In this document: one piece after another, positions 53,325-62,804 of the stretch
Position numbering within the stretch: position 1 is the first letter of the stretch
How the letters are laid out: every line of letters starts with the position of its first letter
Origin: Salinibacter sp. 10B
GTDB taxonomy: Bacteria > Bacteroidota > Rhodothermia > Rhodothermales > Salinibacteraceae
Length of the DNA: 64,000 bases
NCBI RefSeq assembly: GCF_002954405.1
Contig: NZ_MQWC01000004.1
Coordinates: 2,623,909 to 2,687,908, forward strand
Direction of reading: 5' to 3'
The notes under the pieces: model-generated
Databases searched by the model: none
Seen by the model: only the letters and a program-made list of their open reading frames with translations
What the model was told of the DNA's origin: nothing
Translations under genes and position numbers: made by a program

Positions 53325-54137
53325 TTATTTCCTTTCGATCATCGACGGCTCGATAAGCTCGTACCCAAATGCTTGCACCACTCCCTCATCCACGTTCTCG
53401 TTCACGAACTCCACGACCTCTCGGGAAAGATCTCGTCTCCACTTCCGATTCCCGTAATACTGCCTGTAGAACGCAAGATCTTTTTCGTCGTCCTTCGTTG
53501 ACGCTCGAACGTTCGAAAACGATTCATCCTTCGTACTCAGACCGTACGTATCCGACATCTCCTCGATCACCTCCCGCGTATTCAGCAGTACGTTCTCGTA
53601 CTTCACGTTGAACACCTTGAAGGAATCGGCCAGATCGAGGTAGGTCCTGTTCTTTCTGTTCCATATCTCCACCGGACTCTCAAACTGCTTCACCATCCAT
53701 CCACCCTCCTTGTACCGCACGTTCTTGCATTTCTGTCGGATGAACGCCTCCAGGTGATCCCGATTCGACAGGTCTCCGATGCCATAGGGCCTCCGGTAGG
53801 TGGATAGAAGCCAAGCATACGGGTTCTTTGTAACGGTCACAAACAATACCTCGCTCGCCCGACGCCCATCAATTTGCTCTACGTCAACGAGTCGGTGCTT
53901 CCATCCGAGGTTCTCTTTCTCGCTTAGATAAAAATAGAGATTTGCAAAATCGACGTGCCAAGCCCGTTCCCACCCAATCAATCGACTCGCGTACAAAAAG
54001 TAATTCGCGAGAATGCTAGACCATTCGGGAGGAGTACCGGGAACGAAATGGACATCTAAATTCCTCCGGATCAGCTGACGAATATAGTTTGTGCCGCTGT
54101 TTCTTTGTCCATATAGCTTAATTTCTTCTTTCCTCAT
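53325..54137 (-). CDS. Sulfotransferase-like P-loop protein, divergent
   Basis: 270 residues. The PAPS-binding loop is replaced by GQRNSGTNYI (10-19), and the 3'-phosphate block reads LFVTVTKNPYAWLLSTY (98-114). Overall layout (P-loop at the very start, central helix, basic C-terminal part) fits a carbohydrate sulfotransferase-like protein, but sequence is far from the other cluster members. Base composition is visibly richer in A+T than in the efflux or helicase genes, which suggests recent acquisition. Confidence 0.7.
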   Translation of the reverse strand: MRKEEIKLYGQRNSGTNYIRQLIRRNLDVHFVPGTPPEWSSILANYFLYASRLIGWERAWHVDFANLYFYLSEKENLGWKHRLVDVEQIDGRRASEVLFVTVTKNPYAWLLSTYRRPYGIGDLSNRDHLEAFIRQKCKNVRYKEGGWMVKQFESPVEIWNRKNRTYLDLADSFKVFNVKYENVLLNTREVIEEMSDTYGLSTKDESFSNVRASTKDDEKDLAFYRQYYGNRKWRRDLSREVVEFVNENVDEGVVQAFGYELIEPSMIERK

Positions 54138-54145
54138 ATTATTTA

Positions 54146-55234
54146 TTATGTCAGCTTTTCATAGAACTCTTCGAGTCTATCTGCAGCGTCATCCCACCGC
54201 AACTCCTGAACGCATTCATGACCGCACCTCGCAATTTGCCGGCGCTTCCCGTCATCGGCCGCGAGCGCAGTGAGCGCGCGGTGGAGGTGGGGGGACTGCT
54301 TCTGTGACAACAGGTAGGCATTATCCCCGTGACTGAGGCCGCTCGCAAATCCCACCCGCGTCGCGACCAGCGCCGCACCGCAAGCCATTGCCTCCGTCAT
54401 GACCATTCCGAAGCTCTCATAGATCGAGGGGAGAGTGAAAATGGCGAGGTCACGATACCAGTCGAGGAGTGCCTCACGCTCAAGGTAGGGAATTACCTCA
54501 ATTTGTGAGCGCACGTCCTTCGGAAAATTCTCCCTTACGTCCATATCACCGACCCCCACGACACTGAACATCCAGTTGGGGTGGTCTCGAAGGAAGGAGG
54601 GCACGTCGCTCTCCAAAAGGCGAATATTCTTGATGCGACTCCAGTTCCCACAAAATCCCACGCGCTTCGGCCGGTCGTACTGGACTGTCTGCCCGAGAAA
54701 GAAATCGGGAAGTGGATTCTGAATCGTGTACACTAGCTCTTCCGGGACGTACTCTCGCTCAATCAAGAATGGGACGTCGTACGTGCTCACCGTCACGATG
54801 GCGTCGGCGGCATGGAGTCCCCAGTCGTAGAGCTGCGACAGGTCCCACTGAAACCAGTGCTCAAGCTGTAAATCGTCTTCGGTCGTCTGTCGTTGGACCA
54901 CCACACGGTGCTGCTCGATCCCGTTGGAGTGGTGCACGAGAGGCACTTCGGGATGGATCCACTGGAGATACAGAGCCAGTAGCCAGGTTGGCCCACCCCA
55001 CAGCTCGACGAGATCATAGTCTCCCGGTCGGCAATGCCAAAATGCAAATATAGCGATCATGACCGGAAAGAAATACCGCCGGCCCCGTCGAATGTCCCCC
55101 CATGCCCAGTCGGCCGGCCCGTACGCGTCGACCGTATGACCGCGCTCACGCAGTCGTTCTACGTATCCCGTAATCACGTAGCCGCTTCCCTGGCTGGGAT
55201 CGTGAGGCGTATTGCTGACGGAGAGGATTCGCAC
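54146..55234 (-). CDS. Glycosyltransferase family 4
   Basis: 362 residues, GT-B. SVSNTPHDPSQGSGYVITGYVERL is the N-terminal glycine loop region (quoted in part), VELWGGPTWLLALYL follows, and VGFCGNWSRIKNIRLL with PSIYESFGMVMTEAMACGAA (E-x7-E) form the donor site. Part of the same transcript as its neighbours, nine bases from the divergent sulfotransferase gene. Confidence 0.92.
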   Translation of the reverse strand: MRILSVSNTPHDPSQGSGYVITGYVERLRERGHTVDAYGPADWAWGDIRRGRRYFFPVMIAIFAFWHCRPGDYDLVELWGGPTWLLALYLQWIHPEVPLVHHSNGIEQHRVVVQRQTTEDDLQLEHWFQWDLSQLYDWGLHAADAIVTVSTYDVPFLIEREYVPEELVYTIQNPLPDFFLGQTVQYDRPKRVGFCGNWSRIKNIRLLESDVPSFLRDHPNWMFSVVGVGDMDVRENFPKDVRSQIEVIPYLEREALLDWYRDLAIFTLPSIYESFGMVMTEAMACGAALVATRVGFASGLSHGDNAYLLSQKQSPHLHRALTALAADDGKRRQIARCGHECVQELRWDDAADRLEEFYEKLT

Positions 55235-55266
55235 GAAATTTCTTTACTACTACAAAAACGATACAC

Positions 55267-56157
55267 TTACTCCCTTCTTTTCGAAATATCATCCAAGGCC
55301 TCTCTGAAAGCCAATAATGCCATACATATACTCGATGGGTTTTTGGCAGCATCTCTTAACACGCAAATAGCATTATTAGCAAAACTTACAATCGATCTCT
55401 CGTATGCTATAGAATCCATTATTATTGTATAGTATTTTGACTTGGTATACTCTTTTGAGTCCCCTTCAGGCAATAGCCCACCTGATTGACCTTCTTGGTC
55501 TAAGTGGAATATATACGTTTCCTTGAGCTCCCTAATTCTATACCCTCGACTCTTTAGTCTGCTACCAAGCTCAAGATACAGATATCCTGCCCACGGCTTC
55601 TCTCGGTATCCTCCTTCTTCGGAAAACACCTTTTCTGGAAAAATCGCGGATCCATCGGCGATGGCCTTCGAGTTTTGGTCGTCCTCCGGAAGCACCGTAT
55701 GCCCCTTCGGATGGATTTCACCCGGCCTTGCGATCGCATCCGAGTTCAGTCCCGTTCCGTAGTTCTTCTCCCCAATCACCCATACCGCTTTCGGGTCGGA
55801 TTGAAGGGCCTCTACACACGTCTCCATGTGCCCTTCGGGAAATTCGTGGTCGTCATCCATCGTTCGGATGTGGGTCCCCCGGCAAGCCCGCGCCGCTCGG
55901 TTCCGGTTGGGGTAGAGCCCTTTCTTTGGTCCCTTCACGTACCGGCAATCGTACGTCTCCGCCACTCTCTGGACCTTTTCCACATACTTGGGATCGGAGT
56001 CGTCCGAGACTAAGACTTCGAAGGGCTGAACCCGCTGGGCTCGGAGCGATCGAAGCGTTCGCTCCAGGCTCTCGGGCCGGTTGCGTGTGACGAGAGCTAC
56101 GCTCATGCGAATGTCCCTTTCGCGGAGATCACTGCTTTGGGATTCGTCGGGAACCAT
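55267..56157 (-). CDS. Glycosyltransferase family 2
   Basis: 296 residues from the ATG at 56157; a longer start (56241) would overlap the upstream sulfotransferase gene, and a shorter one (56106, MSVALVTRNRPESL) begins exactly at the GT-A fold. VSDDSDPKYVEKV, NRNRAARACRGTHIRTMDDDHEF (DxD-type metal site within TMDDDHEF) and a C-terminal helix region are visible. The 3' part (55267-55500) is markedly A+T-rich compared with the 5' part. Confidence 0.9.
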   Translation of the reverse strand: MVPDESQSSDLRERDIRMSVALVTRNRPESLERTLRSLRAQRVQPFEVLVSDDSDPKYVEKVQRVAETYDCRYVKGPKKGLYPNRNRAARACRGTHIRTMDDDHEFPEGHMETCVEALQSDPKAVWVIGEKNYGTGLNSDAIARPGEIHPKGHTVLPEDDQNSKAIADGSAIFPEKVFSEEGGYREKPWAGYLYLELGSRLKSRGYRIRELKETYIFHLDQEGQSGGLLPEGDSKEYTKSKYYTIIMDSIAYERSIVSFANNAICVLRDAAKNPSSICMALLAFREALDDISKRRE

Positions 56158-56165
56158 GCCAATTT

Positions 56166-57110
56166 CTATAGATCCTGCAAACAAATCTGTACACACTTCT
56201 CGAGGCGCTCTTTCTCCGCTGGAGAGTATCGCTCTCTCCACTTATGATTTCGGCTCTCTAGCTCTACGCGCTCAATGAACGACGCCATGCTTGGACTTTT
56301 TTTCAGTCCAATCGACCCCAAAATATCTTCCAGAGATCGTTCCGGGTTTGTCATGATGTCTTCGTATCGGACCTCACAGAAGCACTGCTTCTCCAGATGG
56401 GTGGCCTCTTCGACGATGCCCCTGACGAACGTCCCCCATTGGAACGCTGCAAACGTGAGCGGATCCTCGTATCGAGTCCTCCACACATTCTGCCACGGTT
56501 CCGGCCATCCTTCGATCCACCACTCCCGCTTTTCCCAGGCTCTCTCAAATGCTCCCGTCACGAGCTTTCGATGATACGACGCCGCGGCCGCGCGACCGTC
56601 CCGCCGAACGTGCACGAACACGGCGTCCGGAAAGACGCGTTTCAAGTACCGGATTCGGGGAAAATCCGTATACTTGGAGAGCAATCGGGGCTTGCCCTGG
56701 TAGCGGAGAACGGCCTGAACAGTATCCCGGACGCAATCAATCTCCCGGGAATCCACATCCTCCGGAGTTCGTCGACGGGGCGGATCCTCACCGTCTCGAT
56801 CCCAGAGGAAGTCTTCCAAATGATGTCCCCAGAATCCCCAGGGCTCCACAGGCTCGGGCAGGTAGTACCGGATCTTCTCTGGGAAGCACTTCCGGCCTTG
56901 CGTGACCTCGTAATACAACGAGTCACCGAGTCCAGGAAGGTCGTACAGCCGGTTCAAAGTACTAATCGCCGGCACTTCCGGTCGGACGTGCTGATGCTGG
57001 GAGATCCAGCCCAGCTCCTCGTGCGCGGCCAGTAACTGCAGCGTGATGGTCGTTCCCGAGCGGGGACTTCCCACCAAAAAAACAGGGGGTTTCATTTTGC
57101 TCCTCAGCAC
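56166..57110 (-). CDS. Sulfotransferase
   Basis: 314 residues. The 5'-phosphosulfate loop GSPRSGTT is at 14-21 and the 3'-phosphate block VFVHVRRDGRAAAASYH at 164-180. Trp-rich middle segments (for example EWWIEGWPEPWQNVW) resemble a group of bacterial carbohydrate sulfotransferases. A second Met at residue 6 is an alternative start. Located between a GT2 and a GT4 gene of the cluster. Confidence 0.9.
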   Translation of the reverse strand: MLRSKMKPPVFLVGSPRSGTTITLQLLAAHEELGWISQHQHVRPEVPAISTLNRLYDLPGLGDSLYYEVTQGRKCFPEKIRYYLPEPVEPWGFWGHHLEDFLWDRDGEDPPRRRTPEDVDSREIDCVRDTVQAVLRYQGKPRLLSKYTDFPRIRYLKRVFPDAVFVHVRRDGRAAAASYHRKLVTGAFERAWEKREWWIEGWPEPWQNVWRTRYEDPLTFAAFQWGTFVRGIVEEATHLEKQCFCEVRYEDIMTNPERSLEDILGSIGLKKSPSMASFIERVELESRNHKWRERYSPAEKERLEKCVQICLQDL

Positions 57111-57164
57111 ACTTGAACGGCGATCGGCTCCTGCTCGGGACCAGAGATCGAAGGTCCTGCTCGT

Positions 57165-58331
57165 TCATCCCCCGGAGTGAACTTGACGGGTCTCCGGATC
57201 TTCCAAAGCAGAGACGTACCTCCGAATGATGTCACTCCACTGAAACTGTCCAGCTGCTTGCATACACTCCCGAGACAACTGCTCGTACGACGAGGGATCC
57301 AACGTCAAGAGATCCGATATTTTCCGACCCATGGACTCTTTCTCCGCGGCAGGGACCATCAGAGACTTCGGAAGTTTTTGCAGCATGTCCCGCGGTCCCG
57401 GCACGTCGTATGTTACGACAGGAATGCCCGCGGCCAGCATCTCGAGAACGGCATACCCGAACCCTTCGATGTAGCTCGGCAGAACTCCCACGGTGATCCC
57501 TCGCAAAAGTTGAGGAAGCTCCTCGTATGAATAGGAGGGTACGACTTCGACGTCGGACTGAAGGGGTTCGGGAATGTCCCGGAGCACCTCTGTTCGCGGC
57601 TGTCCCGTTCCCAGAAGACGGAAGGCGGCCCCGGGATGCTGCCGACGAATCGTTTGAAAAACAGGGGGCAAATCGAGCGCTCCTTTCCGCGGATTCCACA
57701 CCCCAATATAACCAACTGTGGGCCGCTCTTCCACCCCGTCTTCGCTTGCCACTGAATTGAGCGCGGAGAGTCGCTGTTGGGACAACCCTCCCTGCTTCAG
57801 AACGACGTGCTTATCGGGAAAGTGCGACTCGGCAAACCGAAGTTCGTCCCGATTCATCGCCGAAATGGCGTCGGCGTGTCGGACGCTCTGTTCGATTAAA
57901 AATTCGGGCTTTGTGAGCTTGTTCGAGATATAACCGGCGAGCCGACCGAGCACAGAGCCACGGGTTCGGTTCTTCTTCCGTGATGGCGCCTTTTTTCCGT
58001 ACGACTTATGATGGTGATACAACCCGTGCGAATTGTAAACAACGGTGGCGTCCGTTCGCATGTAGCGTTTGGAAGCCGGTAGATTCCCCTGATCAGCCTG
58101 AATCAGATCGTAGGACGTCTCTGAGTGCCGCACGTGCTGCACGGCCTTCCACGGAAACAAGGCCCCCCCGAAGTATCGAACGAAAACATTCTTTTCAGGA
58201 AACGCGTCTTCAAAGGTATACTTGTCCACACGATGCCCCATCTCGCGGAGGTGCTCCGCAAGCATGACGTTTCCCTGAGGTCCCCCAGCACTTTTCGTCC
58301 ACGGCATGTGCGAAACAACGAGAACGTCCAT
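57165..58331 (-). CDS. Glycosyltransferase family 4
   Basis: 388 residues, GT-B. VSHMPWTKSAGGPQGNVMLAEHL provides the N-terminal loop (quoted in part), VGYIGVWNPRKGALDL and PSYIEGFGYAVLEMLAAGIP (E-x7-E) the donor site. A basic stretch of about 15 residues (KKAPSRKKNRTRG) occurs in the N-terminal domain and is unusual in this acidic proteome; it may touch the membrane. Part of the polysaccharide transcript. Confidence 0.93.
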   Translation of the reverse strand: MDVLVVSHMPWTKSAGGPQGNVMLAEHLREMGHRVDKYTFEDAFPEKNVFVRYFGGALFPWKAVQHVRHSETSYDLIQADQGNLPASKRYMRTDATVVYNSHGLYHHHKSYGKKAPSRKKNRTRGSVLGRLAGYISNKLTKPEFLIEQSVRHADAISAMNRDELRFAESHFPDKHVVLKQGGLSQQRLSALNSVASEDGVEERPTVGYIGVWNPRKGALDLPPVFQTIRRQHPGAAFRLLGTGQPRTEVLRDIPEPLQSDVEVVPSYSYEELPQLLRGITVGVLPSYIEGFGYAVLEMLAAGIPVVTYDVPGPRDMLQKLPKSLMVPAAEKESMGRKISDLLTLDPSSYEQLSRECMQAAGQFQWSDIIRRYVSALEDPETRQVHSGG

Positions 58332-58354
58332 GTCTATTCTATCCGATTTGTCAT

Positions 58355-59069
58355 TTATCTATACATATTAAATTCCCTGCTATCGTATTTTTCAATTCTG
58401 CATTCTTTCACATATCTCTTGGCGATGATATCATCTATCTCATCTTACTATACTGATTAATGCCTTCCCCTTCTATCATTCCGTGATCATACTCTACATC
58501 GATAAAGCAACAAATCTTTCTCGTGGCTGCCTCCAGACTGGTCACAAGGTCATAAAAACGCACCAATCTCTTTACCTCACCGTACTCCTGTTTTGCACGG
58601 TGGATTGTCCGTACGGCCTGAGCCCATAGGTACTTTCCTTTTTTCGCCGTTCCCGGTCCGTACCGCCGTCGGATAGAATCAATCACATGGTTCGGGTTCC
58701 GCAGCATGGCAACGACCGTCGCTCCACGTTCTTCAATATACGTACGAATCGTGTCTCTTCGATCGGCCCGCCAGTGTGCATACGAAACGGGGAGATGGCG
58801 GGGGCAACCGACGAATGCTCGCATTGCATCTTCGAGTCGGGTCCACAAGGAGCGTTCGTCTATCGGAGAATCCAGAGTGATGTGGCTGGGAACACACAGC
58901 TTGTCTCCCCACACCTTCATCCCAATGCTCTTCTCCGCTCCCGGACCGTGATGCTCCGAAAGCATCCCAACATCACAGTGTGCAGCGATTATTGCTGCAC
59001 ACTGTGACGTGCCCGAGCGAGGCGCCCTGATACGAGGCATACATCACGTTCAGATGGCTTGTCATTCAT
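58355..59069 (-). pseudogene. Frameshifted sulfotransferase, paralogue of the gene at 60144
   Basis: The longest single frame is 58435-59040 (201 residues), but both ends continue in other frames. Upstream, a frame from the ATG at 59069 reads MNDKPSERDVCLVSG and joins APRSGTSQ if one G is restored in the GGG run at 59025-59027. Downstream, after QYSK, one added base near 58445 gives DEIDDIIAKRY...EKYDSREFNMYR to a stop at 58355. The repaired protein of about 238 residues aligns along its length with the 252-residue paralogue. The start at 59069 also leaves three bases to the next gene, as expected for this cluster. Two single-base losses imply a pseudogene, unless they are sequencing errors. 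Confidence 0.8.
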
Positions 59070-59072
59070 ATC

Positions 59073-60101
59073 TCACATGCCGTATTCGTCGTGAAAATCA
59101 CTTCCTAACACATCAAGAGCACGGTTTACCTGCTCAATATTCCGACTCGAAAGCTCATTCTTCCATCCATATAGACGCTTCTCTCTGGAAACGTCTTTCC
59201 GTTCGGACTGTGTGGATGCACTCTCCTCAGCGAGAAAATCCTTTGTTGTCTCCGTTTCTTCAGGAAGAACTCGTGCGAGGTAATCCGCCCCGTGTCTCAC
59301 CAACCGTTCGTAGCGGACCGGTATCACCATTCCCTCGTCTTCCAACTGTCTCACGTACCGTTCTACACATACCCAGTATCCCGTCAGACGCGCCGCAATT
59401 CCTCGTCGGTTGAGTTTCCGAAGCGCGTCGGCATCCTCCCGAAATAACTGTTCTCTTCCATCTCCGACCTCAAGAAGTTGCTCCACCAGCGAAAGGTCCG
59501 CTGGCCACTGCCAGTTTGTCCGCAGTATGCTGGCCACAACGGCACGCGGATCTCGGCGAATGTGCAGAATTGTGGGCCCAAACTCATTCCGGATTGCCGG
59601 AATCAGGAAATGTGCTCTCGTAAACTTTACCGCTACTCGGGTTCTCATTGCCTCCCGGAGACGGTGTGCGATTTTCCCCCAGGTCCCGTTTATCCCCAGT
59701 TTGTTTTCCGCGTCGTACCGCGGGGTCCGCGGGTACACTCCCGAAATCGACGACACGAGGGCTCGCCGAATGTACGCTCGGAGCGGACTCCCTTTTTCAA
59801 AGTGCTTGTCGGCGTAGGGCATGAGGGGAATCCGAAATGAGCGACGGAGGTCAAGCCCGTATGTCGAAGACAAAACAGAGGTTCGGTATGGCGCAAACTC
59901 GGAATACAGCGGCTCTAGGATCGGCTTGGCGTTTCGAGCTCGAGCAATCGATTGGAGAAGCCACGTAGTCCCGCTCCGCCAAAACCCTGTTACGACGATA
60001 GCTTCTGAAGGGTAAAGTGTCCTTCCGATGACCGAATCGATAGCCCATTCGGGATGCCGAAGACACACAAGCCGATTTGTATCTTCATAAAAGCAGGTCA
60101 T
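59073..60101 (-). CDS. Sulfotransferase
   Basis: 342 residues. The PAPS loop is GFWRSGTTWL (39-48) and the 3'-phosphate block ILHIRRDPRAVVASIL (178-193). VKFTRAHFLIPAIRNEFGPT and a Trp-rich segment after it (RTNWQWPADLSL) are typical of larger bacterial carbohydrate sulfotransferases. The N-terminal 30 residues before the loop are longer than in the other cluster members. Adjacent genes are also sulfotransferase-type. Confidence 0.9.
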   Translation of the reverse strand: MTCFYEDTNRLVCLRHPEWAIDSVIGRTLYPSEAIVVTGFWRSGTTWLLQSIARARNAKPILEPLYSEFAPYRTSVLSSTYGLDLRRSFRIPLMPYADKHFEKGSPLRAYIRRALVSSISGVYPRTPRYDAENKLGINGTWGKIAHRLREAMRTRVAVKFTRAHFLIPAIRNEFGPTILHIRRDPRAVVASILRTNWQWPADLSLVEQLLEVGDGREQLFREDADALRKLNRRGIAARLTGYWVCVERYVRQLEDEGMVIPVRYERLVRHGADYLARVLPEETETTKDFLAEESASTQSERKDVSREKRLYGWKNELSSRNIEQVNRALDVLGSDFHDEYGM

Positions 60102-60143
60102 CCCAATCCGAAGTGGTTCCTTGAATGATTGGCCTATTCTCTA

Positions 60144-60902
60144 TCAGCCCTGGTTTGTGTAAGAGCCGACGGCCGCTTTTTGGGTGAGTTTTTTGTACGC
60201 GCGGAATGCTTCTGGATCATATGCGTCCAAATTATAGCTTTGAACGTCACGGTGGGCGACCGAAGGATCGATTTTCTCACGCTCATACTGACGCGCTCCA
60301 CTGTGCCCCTCGATCATATCCAACGAGAACGGAAGACCTAAAAACACGCAGATATCCGACATAACAACCTTCGGCCGTTCCACCAGATCCACGAACCGGA
60401 CGAGGTGTGTTCTATCAGGATACTCTTCACTGGCCCGACTAATGGTGCGAGCAGCTTGGGACCACCTCTCTTTTGCAAGGTCAACTGTCGACGCTGGCCC
60501 CCGCCGACGAATGGAGTCAACGACGTGGTCGGGATCCCGTATCATCGCAACTAACTTTGCTTCCTTCTCTACGTAGGTCCTGATCGTATACTGCTGAGAA
60601 GGAGGGGGAGGATACGACTCCATAAACTGTGGTCGACGTCGCGGACGACCGATTACTGCACGAACCCCGTCTTCGAGCCGACGCCAAAGGCTTCGATCAT
60701 CCGGAATTGGATCCAGCCTAATCTGATTCGGGATGCAAAGCTTATTTCCCCAGACCTTGACTCCCGGAATCGTGTGGCCTGCGTGCCCCAGGTCCTCAAT
60801 TACCATTCCCACATCCGGATGAGAACCAATCATTGTGGCACAGAGCGTTGTTCCGGATCGGGGAGAACCGACGAGAAGACACCCAGTTCTAGTTTGAGAC
60901 AT
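60144..60902 (-). CDS. Sulfotransferase
   Basis: 252 residues from the ATG at 60902, which directly precedes the first strand and the GSPRSGTT loop (12-19); the frame is open further upstream into the ABC gene spacer, but without typical sequence. The 3'-phosphate block is LVAMIRDPDHVVDSIRRR. It is the intact paralogue of the broken gene at 58355: both share VGM, KVWG-KLC-P, DERSLW-RLED-like and TIRTY-E patterns. Confidence 0.88.
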   Translation of the reverse strand: MSQTRTGCLLVGSPRSGTTLCATMIGSHPDVGMVIEDLGHAGHTIPGVKVWGNKLCIPNQIRLDPIPDDRSLWRRLEDGVRAVIGRPRRRPQFMESYPPPPSQQYTIRTYVEKEAKLVAMIRDPDHVVDSIRRRGPASTVDLAKERWSQAARTISRASEEYPDRTHLVRFVDLVERPKVVMSDICVFLGLPFSLDMIEGHSGARQYEREKIDPSVAHRDVQSYNLDAYDPEAFRAYKKLTQKAAVGSYTNQG

Positions 60903-60943
60903 TTGCCGGTTCGTTGTAGAATAAAGAATCTTAAGAGACCGTC

Positions 60944-62743
60944 CTAGAGCGACTGCATCTCCACCATCTCTCGAAAGTCCCCATCCTCGCGCATCCGGAG
61001 TTCGTCGTACGTTCCGGCTTCCACGACGCATCCTTCATCAAGCACGTACACCCGGTCGGCATTCTTGACCGTTGAGAGCCGGTGGGCGATAATCACGACT
61101 GTCACCTCGCCCTTCAGCGCATCAATACTCTGCTGGATGTGCTGCTCGGAGGCGGTGTCAAGGTCACTCGTGGCCTCGTCTAGAAGGAGCAGGTTCGGCT
61201 CTTTAAACAGCTCTCGAGCCACAAAGAGGCGTTGGCGTTGCCCACCGGAAAGGCGCACGCCGCGGTCTCCAACCACCGTCTGATACCCATTCGGTAACTC
61301 CCTGATGAAGTGGTGTGCGTGGGCCCGTTCGGCGGCGTGGACCACCCGTTCCCGCAGGGCCGGATCGTCTTCAATGTCTCCCTGCCAGAGACTGATGTTG
61401 TTGGCCACCGTATCGTCAAAGACGACCGTCTCCTGCGAGACATAGCCGACTTGGTCCCGCCAGAAGGCGAGATCCACCTCGTCGTGCGGCACGCCGTCGA
61501 TCGTGACCGTGCCCGTGCGGGGCTTCAGCATGAGCGTGAGCAGGTCCACGAGCGTCGACTTCCCGGCGCCGGATTCGCCCACCAGTGCCACCGTCGTGTT
61601 CGCTGGAATGTCGATGTTAATATCCCGCAGCACGTCGCCGTCCTCCTCATTGTAAGCGTAGCACACGTTCCGCAGCTCGATGCCCTCGTGGAGGACCTCT
61701 ACTGCCTGGCGACCGCTCCTCTCCTGGTTCGCGAGGACGCCCTCAAACTCGTCGTCCACCATCTCCACCGATCCAATTTTATCCATCGTTCTCTGCCATC
61801 CACTCTGCAGTGAAATCATTGACTGCATGCCGCGGTGAAAAAGAAGCAGGGCCACAAAGATCGGCGCGATAGGATCGTTGAAGACGGCCACCTGAATGGC
61901 GATGAGCGAGACAATCAGGAGAACCGATACTGGTTCTTTCAACGCACTCGTAAAGGCCCCCGCCGTCCGCTGGCGCAAGATGTATCCAGTAAGCCGGTTC
62001 ACGCTGTCGACCACACCCTCACGCAGATGCTTCGTCTGTCCGGTGGACACAATGTACTTGAACGCCTGGAGAGACTGAACGAGTAGCTTATTGAGCGTGC
62101 TCATCTCTGCGGAGCGCTTCCGTGAGAGCCGCCGCACGTAGGCATTTAAGTACTTGAAGAGAAATAGAAGCACCGCCCCCACTCCCATCGCCATGAGGGC
62201 AAATCGCCACGCAATAAAAAACGCGCCCGTAAAGTAGCTGACGGTGTTAACGGTCTGACTCGTGAAGCCGATGAAGCTCTTGAACGATTGGAAGAACCGG
62301 TTGACCTGCTGGTTGATGACGTTAATGAAGTGCCCCGCGTTCTGACGGATGTAGTACCGGTAGTCCATCCCGGTGTACGCGTCGAACAACTTCGTCTTCA
62401 GCTCGCGCAGGAGCTGGGCCTGCAGGTAGCCCTGGTATCCCCCTTTGGCGAACTGGAGTGTGCCTTTGGCCACGAACGTCACCGCGATAAACGCCAGGAT
62501 GGCCACCATCGAGTCGGCAATGCCCATCCACGTCAGCAGGTCGTGCAGGACCTCCTCCGCCCAGCCCATGTCCTCGGGGTCCCCCCCGGACTGCGATGCC
62601 CGAAGCAGTGGGAGCAGCAGTGTGATGCCGAACACCTGGGCGACGGCCGTCGCCACCGTAAGCGCAAAGATCAGGTACATGCGCCGGCCGAGGTAGCGGC
62701 GGTAGATCCTCAGGTATCGAATGAGATCACTAAACGTCTCCAT
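60944..62743 (-). CDS. ABC transporter, fused permease and ATPase (PglK/MsbA-type flippase)
   Basis: 599 residues. Six membrane helices occupy about residues 22-310; the ATPase domain carries Walker A GESGAGKST (389-397), signature LSGGQ (498-502) and Walker B LLLLDE (518-523). Homodimeric half-transporters of this type flip lipid-linked oligosaccharides (PglK) or lipid A (MsbA), or export polysaccharide. No Wzx flippase is seen in the cluster, so this protein is the best candidate for moving repeat units across the inner membrane. Confidence 0.93.
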   Translation of the reverse strand: METFSDLIRYLRIYRRYLGRRMYLIFALTVATAVAQVFGITLLLPLLRASQSGGDPEDMGWAEEVLHDLLTWMGIADSMVAILAFIAVTFVAKGTLQFAKGGYQGYLQAQLLRELKTKLFDAYTGMDYRYYIRQNAGHFINVINQQVNRFFQSFKSFIGFTSQTVNTVSYFTGAFFIAWRFALMAMGVGAVLLFLFKYLNAYVRRLSRKRSAEMSTLNKLLVQSLQAFKYIVSTGQTKHLREGVVDSVNRLTGYILRQRTAGAFTSALKEPVSVLLIVSLIAIQVAVFNDPIAPIFVALLLFHRGMQSMISLQSGWQRTMDKIGSVEMVDDEFEGVLANQERSGRQAVEVLHEGIELRNVCYAYNEEDGDVLRDINIDIPANTTVALVGESGAGKSTLVDLLTLMLKPRTGTVTIDGVPHDEVDLAFWRDQVGYVSQETVVFDDTVANNISLWQGDIEDDPALRERVVHAAERAHAHHFIRELPNGYQTVVGDRGVRLSGGQRQRLFVARELFKEPNLLLLDEATSDLDTASEQHIQQSIDALKGEVTVVIIAHRLSTVKNADRVYVLDEGCVVEAGTYDELRMREDGDFREMVEMQSL

Positions 62744-62804
62744 CAGCTAGAACCAATGATGAGCATTCGAAAAAACGGAGGCGTTCTCCGTCCGGGCTGG
62801 GGGA

